A stretch of DNA of 64,000 nucleotides from Lachnospiraceae bacterium EP-SM-12S-S03 (GTDB taxonomy: Bacteria; Bacillota; Clostridia; Lachnospirales; Lachnospiraceae): positions 72,060-136,059 of the forward strand of contig JAJBSL010000006.1 of the NCBI GenBank assembly GCA_020540725.1, given 5' to 3'. This document shows positions 34,436-43,969 of this stretch, in pieces (position 1 is the stretch's first letter; each line of letters begins with the position of its first letter). The notes under the pieces are model-generated. The model did no database searches and was not told the origin of the DNA. It saw nothing but the letters and a program-made list of their open reading frames with translations. A program made the position numbers and the translations under genes.

Positions 34436-35719
34436 TTAACATTTTTTCCCAACCATAATGCTTATAATTTCTTCGTTTGTTTGTTTCATACCTTGTTTAC
34501 CGAGACGCCCAACATTTTTAATAGTTTCATCAGCACCTTTTGTTACAATTCCGTCACCAGCATAAAATTGTTGCCCAGACTTATACATATTATACCCAAG
34601 AATTCCTGCATCTACGGCATATGCAATTTTAGCCGCACAAGATGCTTTTGCTCCATCACATACAATTCCCGAAACTACTGCTAATGCATTCACTACGGTA
34701 TGTGTAATATCTTTATATTCTCCACCACAAAGGTAAGCTATTCCAGCTCCTGCCGCTGCTCCTGCACAAACTGCACCACAATATGCGCTCAATCTTCCAA
34801 TACCGGTTTTTTGATGAATCGCAATTAAATTTGATAATACTAATGCTCTATATAGTTTTTCCTCTCCACTATTTAATTCTTTTGCATATTCAATAACCGG
34901 AACCGAACATGTAATTCCCTGATTGCCACTACCTGAATTGATGATTACTGGAAGTTCGCACCCATTCATTCTTGCGTCTGATCCTGCAGCCGCTTTTGCT
35001 TTCGCACGTGTACGAATATCATTTCCTTCCATAGATAATAGAACACTTCCTATATTGGCCCCATAATCACCCTTAAGTCCCTCTTCAGAAATTGTTGTGT
35101 TGTAATCAATTTGACAACGAATAATATCTCTTACATCTTCAATGTCAACTGTATTTGCAAAATCCCATATGCTTTCCATATTTAAAAGTGTTCTATCTGT
35201 CAGTCCTTCTTCATTTTCACCTTCTACATCTTTCTTATATATCACATTATGGTTCTTTTCGACTAATACAATATTCGTATGATAATTAGCAATACGAACT
35301 TTAGCATATTCCTCTTTAAAGTATTCCGTTATAATAATATCAAAAGTAATTCCATTATCTGTATGATGTACTTCAACTGGAATTTTTTCTAAAAATTCTC
35401 TCATTTCTATAATCTGCTGTTCATTTACGTTAGAAATAACTTCCAAACCTTTTTCCGCCTGTCCAGCTATTATTCCCGCTACTGCTGCTGCCGGTATTCC
35501 TTTCAGAGAATCTGTGTTTGGTACTATAACAGATTTTACATTTTTTATAATACTTCCACTTGCCTCAATTATTACACGATCTGGTTTTTCTCCTAATATT
35601 TCCCTAGCTTTTGCCGCCGCATATGCTAACGCGATCGGTTCTGTACATCCCATAGCCGGAATTAATTCTTCCTTTAGTATCTGCACATATGATGTATATT
35701 TTTCATCTGTTTTTTTCAC
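34436..35719 (-). CDS. L-cysteine desulfidase-family protein (CyuA/UPF0597)
   Basis: 427 residues, starting at a GTG (35719) behind AGGAAGGG. The family uses a [4Fe-4S] cluster to split L-cysteine into sulfide, ammonia and pyruvate, and is related to L-serine dehydratase. The first cluster Cys is in IPAMGCTEPIALAYAAAKA near 25. The glycine-rich SGSGNQGITCSVPV, then GRLSAYCGAVCAGAAAGAG and IVCDGAKASCAAK carry the others. It leads a two-gene operon with the UroD-like gene. The upstream region has a copy of the palindromic operator at 35828-35842, which links it to the peptide transporter across 4 kb of intervening plus-strand genes. Confidence 0.88.
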   Translation of the reverse strand: MKKTDEKYTSYVQILKEELIPAMGCTEPIALAYAAAKAREILGEKPDRVIIEASGSIIKNVKSVIVPNTDSLKGIPAAAVAGIIAGQAEKGLEVISNVNEQQIIEMREFLEKIPVEVHHTDNGITFDIIITEYFKEEYAKVRIANYHTNIVLVEKNHNVIYKKDVEGENEEGLTDRTLLNMESIWDFANTVDIEDVRDIIRCQIDYNTTISEEGLKGDYGANIGSVLLSMEGNDIRTRAKAKAAAGSDARMNGCELPVIINSGSGNQGITCSVPVIEYAKELNSGEEKLYRALVLSNLIAIHQKTGIGRLSAYCGAVCAGAAAGAGIAYLCGGEYKDITHTVVNALAVVSGIVCDGAKASCAAKIAYAVDAGILGYNMYKSGQQFYAGDGIVTKGADETIKNVGRLGKQGMKQTNEEIISIMVGKKC

Positions 35720-35821
35720 CTATTTATCCCTTCCTTTCTTTTTCATATATTCCGTTTAACAGATACTTTAATTTTTCATCGTTTCCTTCTCCTTTTCTTT
35801 TATTTCTGTTATTATCATTAG

Positions 35822-35842
35822 TATATCACTGATATTATCAAT
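35822..35842 (-). promoter_or_regulatory. Second palindromic operator, upstream of the cysteine desulfidase operon
   Basis: ACTGATATTATCAAT (35828-35842) has one mismatch from the perfect palindrome at 31224, and 19 bases (35822-35840) are identical to 31218-31236. As there, it contains TAATAT on the minus strand (35837-35832), a likely -10. The -35 is poor here (GTATAA at the right distance), so the promoter may be weaker. Confidence 0.65.
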
Positions 35843-35886
35843 GAGCAATACATTTATACCACTTTTTAATCTTTTAAAATAATAAT

Positions 35887-35914
35887 GGCGAAGTGCTCCT
35901 CATAGCACCTCGCC
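35887..35914 (-). terminator. Probable terminator of the aconitase gene
   Basis: GGCGAAGTGCT (35887-35897) pairs with AGCACCTCGCC (35904-35914) with one mismatch. On the minus strand an interrupted T-rich tract follows. Confidence 0.6.
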
Positions 35915-35922
35915 AAACTTTT

Positions 35923-38178
35923 TTATCCTCTATAATAATTGATCAGACATCCTTTCAGAATAATCTCTCGCTCCGTATCCGTCATCTCCCCAAGTTTCAA
36001 TATTATTTCTTTTAACTCATCCCCCACAACATAGGCTTTGATCTCGTTTAACTTGTCTTCCACCGCTTTTCTCACATCCGGTACGAAGATGTAATCTCCG
36101 TTTTTGAAAGAAAGGGCAGTATGTTCTTCCTCTGTAATAAATGGAAGCATTCCCCAGTTGATCAGGTTCGAACGATAACGTTTCGTCGCGTACTCATTGG
36201 CAATATTGGCCCATCCGCCAAGCACTTTCTGACAGGATGCTGCCTGCTCACGGGCAGAACCATCTCCCGGCTTTACTGCAAAAATGGTACTTCCTACACC
36301 CAGATTTCCTTCCCCGGCGTTTGGGAACTTTGTATGTACTACGCGCATAACCGTCTTCAGTTCCTCCAAAACTTCCAATGGACACTGTCCAGCTTCGATT
36401 GCTTTCTGTGCCTTCTGCACTTCTTTCGCACGACCTACATATGCAGGATCTTTTCTGGAAAGCGCAAACTGTGCAAGTCCCAATGGATTCGAGCGGTAAG
36501 AAGATGTTTCTCCGGAAGGGATCAGTTCATCTGTTGTTGTGACCGGATCATGAATTTCAGATACAACCTTCAACACAAGGTTTTCCGGTAATGCAGACAT
36601 TGCCGGCCAGTCTTTGATGTTCGGACCGAATTTGATTTCCACGGACGGATCTGCAACACCCTTACTGTCAAATACACGGTTTGCATAAATGCTTCCGTCA
36701 AAATGGTATTTCGGCGCCTTATATTCCCTATCCATCATATCCTCTGCGGATGTCAGATATCCTTTATTTGCTGCGGTTGCTGCAATGGAACGCGCATCCA
36801 TCAGTGCAACCGAAGAAATCTGTCCACTCTGAAGCTTAGAACCTTCACGGTTCGGGAAGTTTCTTGTGGAATGACGTATGCTGAACGCATTATTTGCCGG
36901 CGTGTCTCCCGCACCAAAGCAAGGTCCGCAGAACGCTGTCTTCACGATCGTTCCTGCTGCCATAAGATCAGCAACTGCACCGTTTTTCACAAGTTCCATA
37001 TAAATCGGTGTACTTGCCGGATAGACACTAAATGTAAATTCATCCGCACCGATATTTTTTCCTTTGATGATCTCCGCCGCCGCACAGATATTTTCAAATC
37101 CACCACCGGCACATCCGGCAATGATACCTTGATCTACATAAAATTTTCCATTTCGAATCTTACTCTGAAGTGAATACTCTACCGCTCCATCCAGACTTAT
37201 GAGAGCTTTCTGTTCCACATCATGCAAAATGTCCTTCAAGTTCGCATTCACTTCATCAATCGTGTAAACATTACTTGGATGGAACGGCATGGCAATCATC
37301 GGTTTGATCTTACTTAGATCTACATAAACCATTCCGTCATAGTAAGCAACTGCTCCCGGATTCAATTCTTTATAATCTTCACTTCTTCCATGGATCTCAT
37401 AAAATTCGCGGATCGTCTCATCTGTTTTCCAGATAGAGGAAAGACATGTTGTCTCCGTTGTCATAACATCAATTCCAATACGGAAATCCGCACTTAAATT
37501 TTCCACACCCGGTCCTACAAATTCCATTACTTTATTGTTCACATAGCCATTTGCAAAAACAGCACCGATAATGGCAAGGGCAACATCTTGTGGACCCACA
37601 CCGATTGACGGCTCGCCATCCAGATATATTCCTACAACTTCAGGCATTTTAATATCATATGTTTTGCTCAACAACTGTTTTACAAGCTCTGGTCCGCCTT
37701 CTCCCATAGCCATTGTTCCAAGGGCTCCATAACGAGTATGACTGTCAGACCCTAAGATCATTTTCCCGCCGCCTGCCAGCATTTCTCTTGCAAACTGATG
37801 AATGACTGCCTGATGAGGCGGTACATAAACTCCACCATATTTTTTTGCACAAGTCAGTCCAAACATATGGTCATCCTCGTTGATTGTCCCACCTACCGCA
37901 CAAAGGCTATTATGGCAGTTTGTGAGAATATATGGCACCGGGAATTTTTCAAGTCCGGAAGCCCGGGCTGTCTGAATAATTCCTACAAATGTAATATCAT
38001 GGGAAGTCAGTTTATCGAATCTGATCTGCAGGTGTTCCATGTCAGATGAAGTATTATGATTCTTCAGAATACTGTATGCGATCGTATTTTTCGCAGCTTC
38101 TTCCCGTGAAATCCCTGCTTCTTCTTTTATCTCTGTTCCGTTTACAAGGTACATGCCTTTGTCATATAATTTTATCAT
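35923..38178 (-). CDS. Aconitate hydratase
   Basis: 751 residues, isomerising citrate to isocitrate with a [4Fe-4S] cluster. Family segments are [20 protein letters not shown] near 140, [17 protein letters not shown] near 350 and [20 protein letters not shown] near 415, which carries two of the cluster cysteines, followed by NFPNREGSK. The swivelling C-terminal domain has GSSAREQA-like [28 protein letters not shown] near 690. The length is that of the clostridial/mitochondrial-like branch, shorter than AcnA. It starts 20 bases after the CdaR-type regulator gene, with GGAGG before the ATG, and is likely controlled by it. It should work with the citrate synthase at 9281. Confidence 0.95.
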   Translation of the reverse strand: MIKLYDKGMYLVNGTEIKEEAGISREEAAKNTIAYSILKNHNTSSDMEHLQIRFDKLTSHDITFVGIIQTARASGLEKFPVPYILTNCHNSLCAVGGTINEDDHMFGLTCAKKYGGVYVPPHQAVIHQFAREMLAGGGKMILGSDSHTRYGALGTMAMGEGGPELVKQLLSKTYDIKMPEVVGIYLDGEPSIGVGPQDVALAIIGAVFANGYVNNKVMEFVGPGVENLSADFRIGIDVMTTETTCLSSIWKTDETIREFYEIHGRSEDYKELNPGAVAYYDGMVYVDLSKIKPMIAMPFHPSNVYTIDEVNANLKDILHDVEQKALISLDGAVEYSLQSKIRNGKFYVDQGIIAGCAGGGFENICAAAEIIKGKNIGADEFTFSVYPASTPIYMELVKNGAVADLMAAGTIVKTAFCGPCFGAGDTPANNAFSIRHSTRNFPNREGSKLQSGQISSVALMDARSIAATAANKGYLTSAEDMMDREYKAPKYHFDGSIYANRVFDSKGVADPSVEIKFGPNIKDWPAMSALPENLVLKVVSEIHDPVTTTDELIPSGETSSYRSNPLGLAQFALSRKDPAYVGRAKEVQKAQKAIEAGQCPLEVLEELKTVMRVVHTKFPNAGEGNLGVGSTIFAVKPGDGSAREQAASCQKVLGGWANIANEYATKRYRSNLINWGMLPFITEEEHTALSFKNGDYIFVPDVRKAVEDKLNEIKAYVVGDELKEIILKLGEMTDTEREIILKGCLINYYRG

Positions 38179-38197
38179 GCCTGATTCCTCCTTCTCC

Positions 38198-39313
38198 CTA
38201 GTTGGTATACATTGTAGCTTTATCCTCCGGTGTTTGCAAGGATTTCATGTGATTTGCAACCATTAATGCAATTTTAAATGTAAGTGCATCATCAAAAACT
38301 CGGACATCAAGCCCTGTTTTCTTCTGAATTTTTTCAAGTCTGTAAACTAAAGTATTTCTATGTAAAAATAATTGTCTCGCCGTCTCAGAAATATTCAAGT
38401 TGTTTTCAAAAAATTTATGCACCGTAGATAATGTTTCCTCATCAAACTGCTCCACAGCTTTTCCGGCAAATACCTCTTTCAAGAACATTTCACATAACGA
38501 AACCGGAAGCTGATGGATCAATCGTCCGATACCGAGTTCATTGTATGCAAGAATATTTTTCTCCTCATAGAAAATCCGACCCACATCCAATGCCATTCCC
38601 GCCTCCTTATAGGATTTGGATACTTCCCGTATCTCCGATACTATGGTTCCATAAGCCACACGCACATTTACCATGGCCTCTGTATTTACAATATCCACAA
38701 TAGACTTTGCCACATCATTTAATTCTTTATAGCCTTCCCCATCCTCCAGCGCTTTCACAAGAATAATATGTCCTTCATCCACAACAGTTACAAAATCCCT
38801 CGTACTTGTGGCATAAATCCCTTTTAATGTTTCAAGAACAAGATTCTCTTCCGGATTCTTCGGTTCGATCACAATAACTGCTCTTCTCTCTTCAATCGCC
38901 ACATTCAGTTTTTTTGCACGATTATACACGTCTACAAGAAGCATGTTATCAAGAAGGAGATTTTGCATGAAATGATTTCGGTTCATTCGTTCCTGGTATG
39001 CCTGTATCAATGTTTCAATCTGCTTCACACTCAGTCTTCCGATTACTTCTGTTCCCTCTTTTTCCGTGTGGATAACAAGAATATATACTAATTCCTCCTC
39101 CATATAAATACAGAAGAAACTCTTTCCTGCCTCTTTTATTTTTTCCCTCTCGTCCATGTTTTGGATAACTTCCTGGATTTCTCTTCGATCCATTTCACTG
39201 ATGGATGCAAAGTGTGCGAGACATACTCCTTCCGAATTCCATATGGAACAGTTTTCTCCCACAATTTCTCCCATATCTCTCATTGTTTTTTGCAAAACCT
39301 GATTTGGTAACAT
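38198..39313 (-). CDS. CdaR/PucR-family regulator
   Basis: 371 residues from the ATG at 39313; the frame continues to a TTG at 39346 but the family usually begins close to the [10 protein letters not shown] segment. The N-terminal sugar-diacid-recognition domain (about 1-135) and a degenerate middle domain are followed by the PucR-type helix-turn-helix near the end, [26 protein letters not shown] (seen at about 310-335). CdaR proteins sense organic diacids and activate adjacent catabolic genes. Being directly upstream of aconitase suggests it responds to citrate or another tri- or dicarboxylate. That is inference from position. Confidence 0.88.
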   Translation of the reverse strand: MLPNQVLQKTMRDMGEIVGENCSIWNSEGVCLAHFASISEMDRREIQEVIQNMDEREKIKEAGKSFFCIYMEEELVYILVIHTEKEGTEVIGRLSVKQIETLIQAYQERMNRNHFMQNLLLDNMLLVDVYNRAKKLNVAIEERRAVIVIEPKNPEENLVLETLKGIYATSTRDFVTVVDEGHIILVKALEDGEGYKELNDVAKSIVDIVNTEAMVNVRVAYGTIVSEIREVSKSYKEAGMALDVGRIFYEEKNILAYNELGIGRLIHQLPVSLCEMFLKEVFAGKAVEQFDEETLSTVHKFFENNLNISETARQLFLHRNTLVYRLEKIQKKTGLDVRVFDDALTFKIALMVANHMKSLQTPEDKATMYTN

Positions 39314-39389
39314 CTCCGCCACTTCCTTTTCCCATAAACTGTTCAATCATAAATTCTATTGGTATGTTCTATGATTTCCTATACAAAGT

Positions 39390-39412
39390 GAGGGAAGCAT
39401 AACGCTTCCCTC
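39390..39412. terminator. Hairpin after pgi
   Basis: GAGGGAAGC (39390-39398) pairs perfectly with GCTTCCCTC (39404-39412). The T-tract on the minus strand is imperfect, better on the plus strand. Confidence 0.6.
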
Positions 39413-39425
39413 TTTCTGTCAAAAA

Positions 39426-40775
39426 TTATAATCTCTTTAATAATTCTTCTCTCTCAGCCTCAAATCCCGGTTTCCCAAGAAGTGCAAACATGTTCTTCTT
39501 GTAACTTTCTACACCTGGCTGGTTAAACGGATTCACTCCTAATAAGTATCCACTTACTCCACATGCAAATTCAAAGAAGTAGAATAACTGTCCGAGGTAA
39601 TATTCATTCTGCTCCGGAATGTTCACCATCAAGTTCGGCACATTTCCGTCTGTATGTGCAAGGATCGTTCCGTTCATTGCACTCTTATTTACGAAATCAA
39701 CAGTCTTGCCTGCAAGGTAATTGAGTCCGTCCAGATCAACCGGCTCTTCCTTAAGTACAACTTCTTCTGTTGACTTCTCCACATTTAATACTGTCTCATA
39801 TAAAATGCGGTTTCCATCCTGGATGAACTGTCCCATAGAATGAAGATCTGTTGTCAGATCAACGGATGCAGGGAAAATACCTTTCTGGTCTTTACCTTCA
39901 CTCTCACCGTACAACTGCTTCCACCACTCGGAAACGTAGTGAAGACTTGGCTCATAGTTGGCAAGAACTTCGATTGTCTTTCCTTTACGTAATAAAATGT
40001 TACGAACTGCCGCATATTTTAATGCATCATTTTCTTCAAAGTCACTCTCAAGAGCAAGCTTTCTTCCTGCCTGTGCTCCTTCCATCAGTTTATTGATATC
40101 CGCACCGCTCACTGCAATCGGAAGAAGACCAACCGCTGTAAGAACTGAGAAACGTCCTCCCACATCATCCGGAACTACAAAGCTTTCATATCCTTCTTCT
40201 GTCGCAAGGCTCTTCAGTGATCCTCTTGCCTTGTCTGTTGTTGCATAAATTCTCTTAGCTGCCTCTTCTTTTCCATACTTCTGTTCCAGTAATTCTTTGA
40301 ATACACGGAATGCAATAGCCGGCTCAGTTGTTGTCCCTGATTTTGAAATCATATTGATCGAGAAGTCTCTGTCTCCAATTACATCAATCAAGTGTCTGAT
40401 ATATGTACTGCTGATGCTGTTACCAACGTAGTAAATCTCCGGTGTCTTTCTGATTTCTTTGGAAACCATATTGTAGAAGCTGTGTCTTAAGAACTCGATT
40501 GCAGCTCTTGCTCCAAGATAAGAACCACCGATTCCAATGACTAACAATACCTCTGAATCACTCTGAATCTTCTCTGCCGCTTTCTGGATACGAGCAAACT
40601 CTTCTTTATCATAATCTACCGGTAAATCGATCCATCCTAAGAAATCATTGCCGGCACCTTCTTTGCTTACAAGTAAATCTTTCGCATCTACAGCAAGCTT
40701 TTTCATATAATCAACCTCATGCTCACTGATGAATGATAATGCTTTTGAATAATCAAATGTTACTTTGTCTGCCAT
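39426..40775 (-). CDS. pgi: Glucose-6-phosphate isomerase
   Basis: 449 residues, the Firmicute-type phosphoglucose isomerase of glycolysis. Diagnostic stretches are [20 protein letters not shown] near 80, the phosphate-binding [19 protein letters not shown] near 142, [17 protein letters not shown] near 205, and [18 protein letters not shown] near 290 with the catalytic Glu. The C-terminus has [20 protein letters not shown] precedes the ATG. It is a monocistronic unit between the regulator of aconitase and a hypothetical membrane protein. Confidence 0.97.
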   Translation of the reverse strand: MADKVTFDYSKALSFISEHEVDYMKKLAVDAKDLLVSKEGAGNDFLGWIDLPVDYDKEEFARIQKAAEKIQSDSEVLLVIGIGGSYLGARAAIEFLRHSFYNMVSKEIRKTPEIYYVGNSISSTYIRHLIDVIGDRDFSINMISKSGTTTEPAIAFRVFKELLEQKYGKEEAAKRIYATTDKARGSLKSLATEEGYESFVVPDDVGGRFSVLTAVGLLPIAVSGADINKLMEGAQAGRKLALESDFEENDALKYAAVRNILLRKGKTIEVLANYEPSLHYVSEWWKQLYGESEGKDQKGIFPASVDLTTDLHSMGQFIQDGNRILYETVLNVEKSTEEVVLKEEPVDLDGLNYLAGKTVDFVNKSAMNGTILAHTDGNVPNLMVNIPEQNEYYLGQLFYFFEFACGVSGYLLGVNPFNQPGVESYKKNMFALLGKPGFEAEREELLKRL

Positions 40776-40882
40776 GATACCAATCCTCTCTGATAAAAAT
40801 ATCTGTATATTTTCTATTCATAAAGTTTTCTCTGCTGCCAAAACTCTATATACTGATATCTTATCAAACGACGAAATATTTA

Positions 40883-41761
40883 TCAAGCTAAAAACTCTTC
40901 TAATATCTCTCTTAGAATCACTTCCTGTGGAATTCTCCTCTCCTGTTCCGGTTCCGTTTCACATTTCTTATCCTTATCTGCTTCTACAGATTTTTCACTT
41001 ACTGTCTCCTCTTTGTTAAGCTCAATATTTTTGATTTCCGGCTGCAAACATTCTTCTGGCTCCATTTCCGGTTCCGGTATTTTGTTTTCCTCCATCTCCG
41101 GTTTTTGTACTTCGTCGGATATTTTGAGTTCTTTCATTTCCGGATCCCGATTATGTACATCCTGTTCCATGACTTCCTCTTTTGCGGCCTCCACAATGGT
41201 TTCATTCATTACATTTTCCATTCTCTGATATTTCAAAGCCTGTTGTTTACTGTATCGTGGCGCACATATATTTTCCAGATAATCGATCATATACGTTTTC
41301 ACCACCTCAAGCTGATGCTCCTCATCTGAAGAAATGCGGACAAGAAACATCAGAACCATGGCCGCTCCTCCAATCGCACCATAGCGGAACGTACTTTCCT
41401 CCATTCCGGCTTGTCCATAACTTACAAACACTCCGGCAAGGCCTAATATTCCCAACAGCCATACGCTCTGTTTCACAAAATATCTGTATGTATGTAACCG
41501 TAATCCAAAAACTCTGTATTCGTAAAGATACTTTTCCACAAAAGCACCTACATTATCCACTCTGTCACTTAGCATAAACGCATGTTCAAACTTTGCCTTT
41601 ACAAGCTTCATCAGCTTTTGACTGCTCTTTCCCATTTTCCCTGCTGCTCTTACAAGTCTCTTTAGTGTAAACGCTGTAATAATCTTACAAATAATACCTG
41701 CCCCTGCAACTACTCCCATCACCCAGAAAATTGCATAGGAATTCATAATTGTTTCTAACAT
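40883..41761 (-). CDS. Membrane protein with acidic, repetitive C-terminal tail, unknown function
   Basis: 292 residues from the ATG at 41761 (GGAGGG upstream). Membrane helices are predicted at about 10-32 (YAIFWVMGVVAGAGIICKII), 97-117 and 125-145. The final 110 residues are very rich in Glu, Lys and Pro with quasi-repeats around PEMEENKIPEPEMEPEE, and are probably disordered or extended in the cytoplasm. The region between (about 35-95) is basic and helical. I recognise no family. It stands alone between pgi and mtnN, both in the same direction. Confidence 0.65.
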   Translation of the reverse strand: MLETIMNSYAIFWVMGVVAGAGIICKIITAFTLKRLVRAAGKMGKSSQKLMKLVKAKFEHAFMLSDRVDNVGAFVEKYLYEYRVFGLRLHTYRYFVKQSVWLLGILGLAGVFVSYGQAGMEESTFRYGAIGGAAMVLMFLVRISSDEEHQLEVVKTYMIDYLENICAPRYSKQQALKYQRMENVMNETIVEAAKEEVMEQDVHNRDPEMKELKISDEVQKPEMEENKIPEPEMEPEECLQPEIKNIELNKEETVSEKSVEADKDKKCETEPEQERRIPQEVILREILEEFLA

Positions 41762-41907
41762 ATAGAAAACCCTCCTTCTTTTCATTAACGTCATTATAGC
41801 GTAATTCCAAGAAGGAGGGCGAAAATTCGTTCTACATATTTCTACATAAATACGGCATTCGACACTTATATCGTTTCCGGTTCATTTCTATTTTCTATAG
41901 CATTTTC

Positions 41908-42600
41908 TTACATTGCCGCAAGCAGACCTTTCACAAGCCTTGAAGAATGGAGAATTGCCATCTTTTCAAATGTCGGATAGTCCATTTCCGCACTATTGTC
42001 AGCTTTGTCCGAAATAGCACGAATAATGACACACGAAACTTTATTCAGATATGCGGCATGGGCAATGGCAGCACCTTCCATCTCTGTGCATTTTGCTCCA
42101 AACGTACTCACCAGATGTTCCTTGATCTCCTTAGAAGAAATAAACTGATCCCCACTTACGATTCTTCCTGTAAATGTTTGAATATCCGGATTCGTCTCTT
42201 CATTTACTTTACGCGCAAGCTCTACAAGTTTTTCGTCTGCCGGGAATGAAAAGGTATCCATATTTGGCACCTGTCCAAGCGGATCTCCAAATATGGTTGT
42301 ATCCATGTCGTGCTGCACCGCATCCGTAGAAATCACCATATCTCCGATATCAATCTGTGCATCAAGAGATCCCGCGATTCCTGTATTAATCAGAATCTCC
42401 ACCTGAAATACATCTACAAGTATCTGCGCACAAAGTGCCGCATTCACCTTCCCAATTCCACTCTGCACCACTACAACGTCTTTTCCACAAAGTTGCCCTT
42501 TGTGAAACCGCATTCCGGCCTTCTCTATAATCTCTTCTGCTTTCATTTCTTTCTGCAATAATGCCACTTCATCGGCCATTGCTCCTATTATTCCTATCAT
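41908..42600 (-). CDS. mtnN: 5'-methylthioadenosine/S-adenosylhomocysteine nucleosidase
   Basis: 230 residues from the ATG at 42600 (GAGGAG seven bases upstream). Cleaves adenine from MTA and SAH in methionine recycling and SAM detoxification. Signature segments are MIGIIGAMADEVALLQKEM at the start, GIGKVNAALCAQ, INTGIAGSLDAQIDIGDMVI near 75, EMEGAAIAHAAYL near 172 and RAISDKAD with the catalytic Asp near 197. Confidence 0.96.
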   Translation of the reverse strand: MIGIIGAMADEVALLQKEMKAEEIIEKAGMRFHKGQLCGKDVVVVQSGIGKVNAALCAQILVDVFQVEILINTGIAGSLDAQIDIGDMVISTDAVQHDMDTTIFGDPLGQVPNMDTFSFPADEKLVELARKVNEETNPDIQTFTGRIVSGDQFISSKEIKEHLVSTFGAKCTEMEGAAIAHAAYLNKVSCVIIRAISDKADNSAEMDYPTFEKMAILHSSRLVKGLLAAM

Positions 42601-42785
42601 AATTTTTCTCCTCATGTGTTTTACTCGTTATTTTCGAACATCTCTTTTTAGTATAACAGATGATATGACTGATTTTCTATAACTTATATCATTTTTTTCT
42701 ATAAGATGCAACATAGATTTTTTTCAAAACTTCTGTTATACTTACTCTGTCAAAAAAATTTACTATTATTTTTAAGGAGGCAGAC

Positions 42786-43028
42786 ATGGACTATCAAACA
42801 CATGGCGTATGTTCCAAAAATATTTCTTTTGATATCAAAGACGGCAAAGTATACAATGTACACTTTACAGGCGGATGTAACGGGAATCTGCAGGGAATCG
42901 GCAAACTTGTAGAAGGCATGCCGGTCGAAGAAGTCATTACCCGCGTGGAAGGAATCAAATGCGGACCAAAAGCAACATCCTGCCCGGATCAGTTAGCCCA
43001 GGCATTAAAAGAGGCTGTAGAAAGATAA
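42786..43028 (+). CDS. TSCPD-domain small protein (TIGR03905 type)
   Basis: 80 residues with four conserved Cys: HGVCSKNISF, HFTGGCNGNLQGI, IKCGPKATSCPDQLAQAL. The TSC-P-D ending gives the domain its name, and it also occurs at the C-terminus of some adenosylcobalamin-dependent ribonucleotide reductases. The free-standing form has no established function; zinc binding by the Cys is likely. AAGGAGG precedes the ATG. Confidence 0.88.
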   Translation: MDYQTHGVCSKNISFDIKDGKVYNVHFTGGCNGNLQGIGKLVEGMPVEEVITRVEGIKCGPKATSCPDQLAQALKEAVER

Positions 43029-43280
43029 CTCTTTCTACGGCTTTTTTATTGGATCCATTTCCCTCCCCATACACTTGTGATGTTCGCTTCCATAAATGGT
43101 ATTCAATTCGGATATATAATTTCCAGTATTTACCTGTTATATTTTCATAAAAATACAGTATACTGTAAGAGTAATTCTATAAAAGGATCGTGCAACTGCA
43201 CAATCTCCGCACAAAAAGACAGGACCGGCACGAATGCCAGTCCCAAAGAAATGTATATGATGAAAAAAATATGAAACCCT
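43029..43280. other. Non-coding stretch with small palindromes
   Basis: It contains a perfect 14-bp palindrome TACAGTATACTGTA (43154-43167), a short hairpin GTGCA/TGCAC (43190-43194/43197-43201) and a hairpin GGACCGGCA/TGCCAGTCC with a CGAA loop and one mismatch (43222-43230/43235-43243). No reading frame is convincing. Confidence 0.45.
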
Positions 43281-43418
43281 CCTGGGAAGCTGTTGCAACC
43301 ATTGCAAAAACTTCAATCGGATAACTTTTATATGTGATGTTAAAAGTCCGGAAAGAAACGCAAACTAGATTCCGATCCGATTGCCTGACCGCTGCAATGG
43401 TTGCAACAGCCTCCCCGG
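43281..43418 (-). repeat. 138-bp inverted-repeat element folding into a three-way junction (structured RNA or MITE)
   Basis: The ends form a 26-bp stem, with 18 perfect pairs GCTGTTGCAACCATTGCA (43289-43306) against 43393-43410, extended outward with two mismatches to 43281 and 43418. Inside, CAATCGGAT (43314-43322) pairs with ATCCGATTG (43375-43383). Within that lie two adjacent hairpins, ACTTTTA/TAAAAGT (43324-43330/43341-43347) and CGGAA/TTCCG (43349-43353/43370-43374). Only one, one and zero bases separate the helices at the junction. On the minus strand one mismatch becomes a G-U pair. It begins 12 bases after the stop codon of the secreted-protein gene, with a T-run on the far side. Confidence 0.65.
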
Positions 43419-43430
43419 AATGGTTCTAGC

Positions 43431-43904
43431 CTAGCTTACATATAGAGCATCTGTATCGGATGTTCCCCTATCTGAATTTGCATTGTGAATCGAAATCACC
43501 CGATAATAATATCCTCTCGGCACTGTCAATGTCTTTGACGTTGTAAGGGAATACGCATTTGCTTTGGATGCTGTCCAGGATGTGTAACTGACCCAGTTCC
43601 CATTTACAAGCCGTTCCACTCTTACTGATACTTTGATATTGGAAACCTGTTTCTGCGCAATGGTGGTTGCTCCAACTGTAATTTTTCCTGTGCCTGCCCT
43701 TACAATTTTGGAACTTCCTGTCTGCAGATACTGTCCTCTTGCTTCAGGATCCATTTCTCCGACAGACTCCTCCGCATCATTTAAAAGAACAGAACCATCT
43801 ACCATGGATTCTTCTGCTGCCCTTACTGTCTCCGACGGAATTGCCGTAAATACACCAACCGTCATTACCATAACTGTCATAATTGCTACTAATTTTTTCT
43901 TCAT
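43431..43904 (-). CDS. Small secreted protein, DUF6147-like
   Basis: 157 residues with a clear Sec signal peptide (MKKKLVAIMTVMVMTVGVF, cleavage likely after VRA near 29). The mature part has an acidic spacer, then RGQYLQTGSSKIVRAGTGKI, a beta-rich core SNIKVSVRVERLVNGNWVSY and a C-terminus PRGYYYRVISIHNANSDRG. It resembles the DUF6147 family of secreted Lachnospiraceae proteins; function unknown. AAAGGAGG precedes the ATG. The three-way-junction element lies immediately downstream. Confidence 0.75.
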   Translation of the reverse strand: MKKKLVAIMTVMVMTVGVFTAIPSETVRAAEESMVDGSVLLNDAEESVGEMDPEARGQYLQTGSSKIVRAGTGKITVGATTIAQKQVSNIKVSVRVERLVNGNWVSYTSWTASKANAYSLTTSKTLTVPRGYYYRVISIHNANSDRGTSDTDALYVS

Positions 43905-43969
43905 TTTTCTCCTCCTTTAAAAGCCTCTATAATATATACAAATTTGAAGAGAAAAACTTACGGCTATTT

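Noticed and set aside
36121..36591. Plus-strand open frame of 156 codons
   Set aside because: It lies inside the aconitase gene, has no ribosome site and has the Cys/Arg-rich composition of an antisense frame.
43281..43418. Hammerhead ribozyme or plain terminator
   Set aside because: The three-way junction lacks the CUGANGA and GAAA core of hammerheads, and the fold is far more elaborate than a terminator needs.
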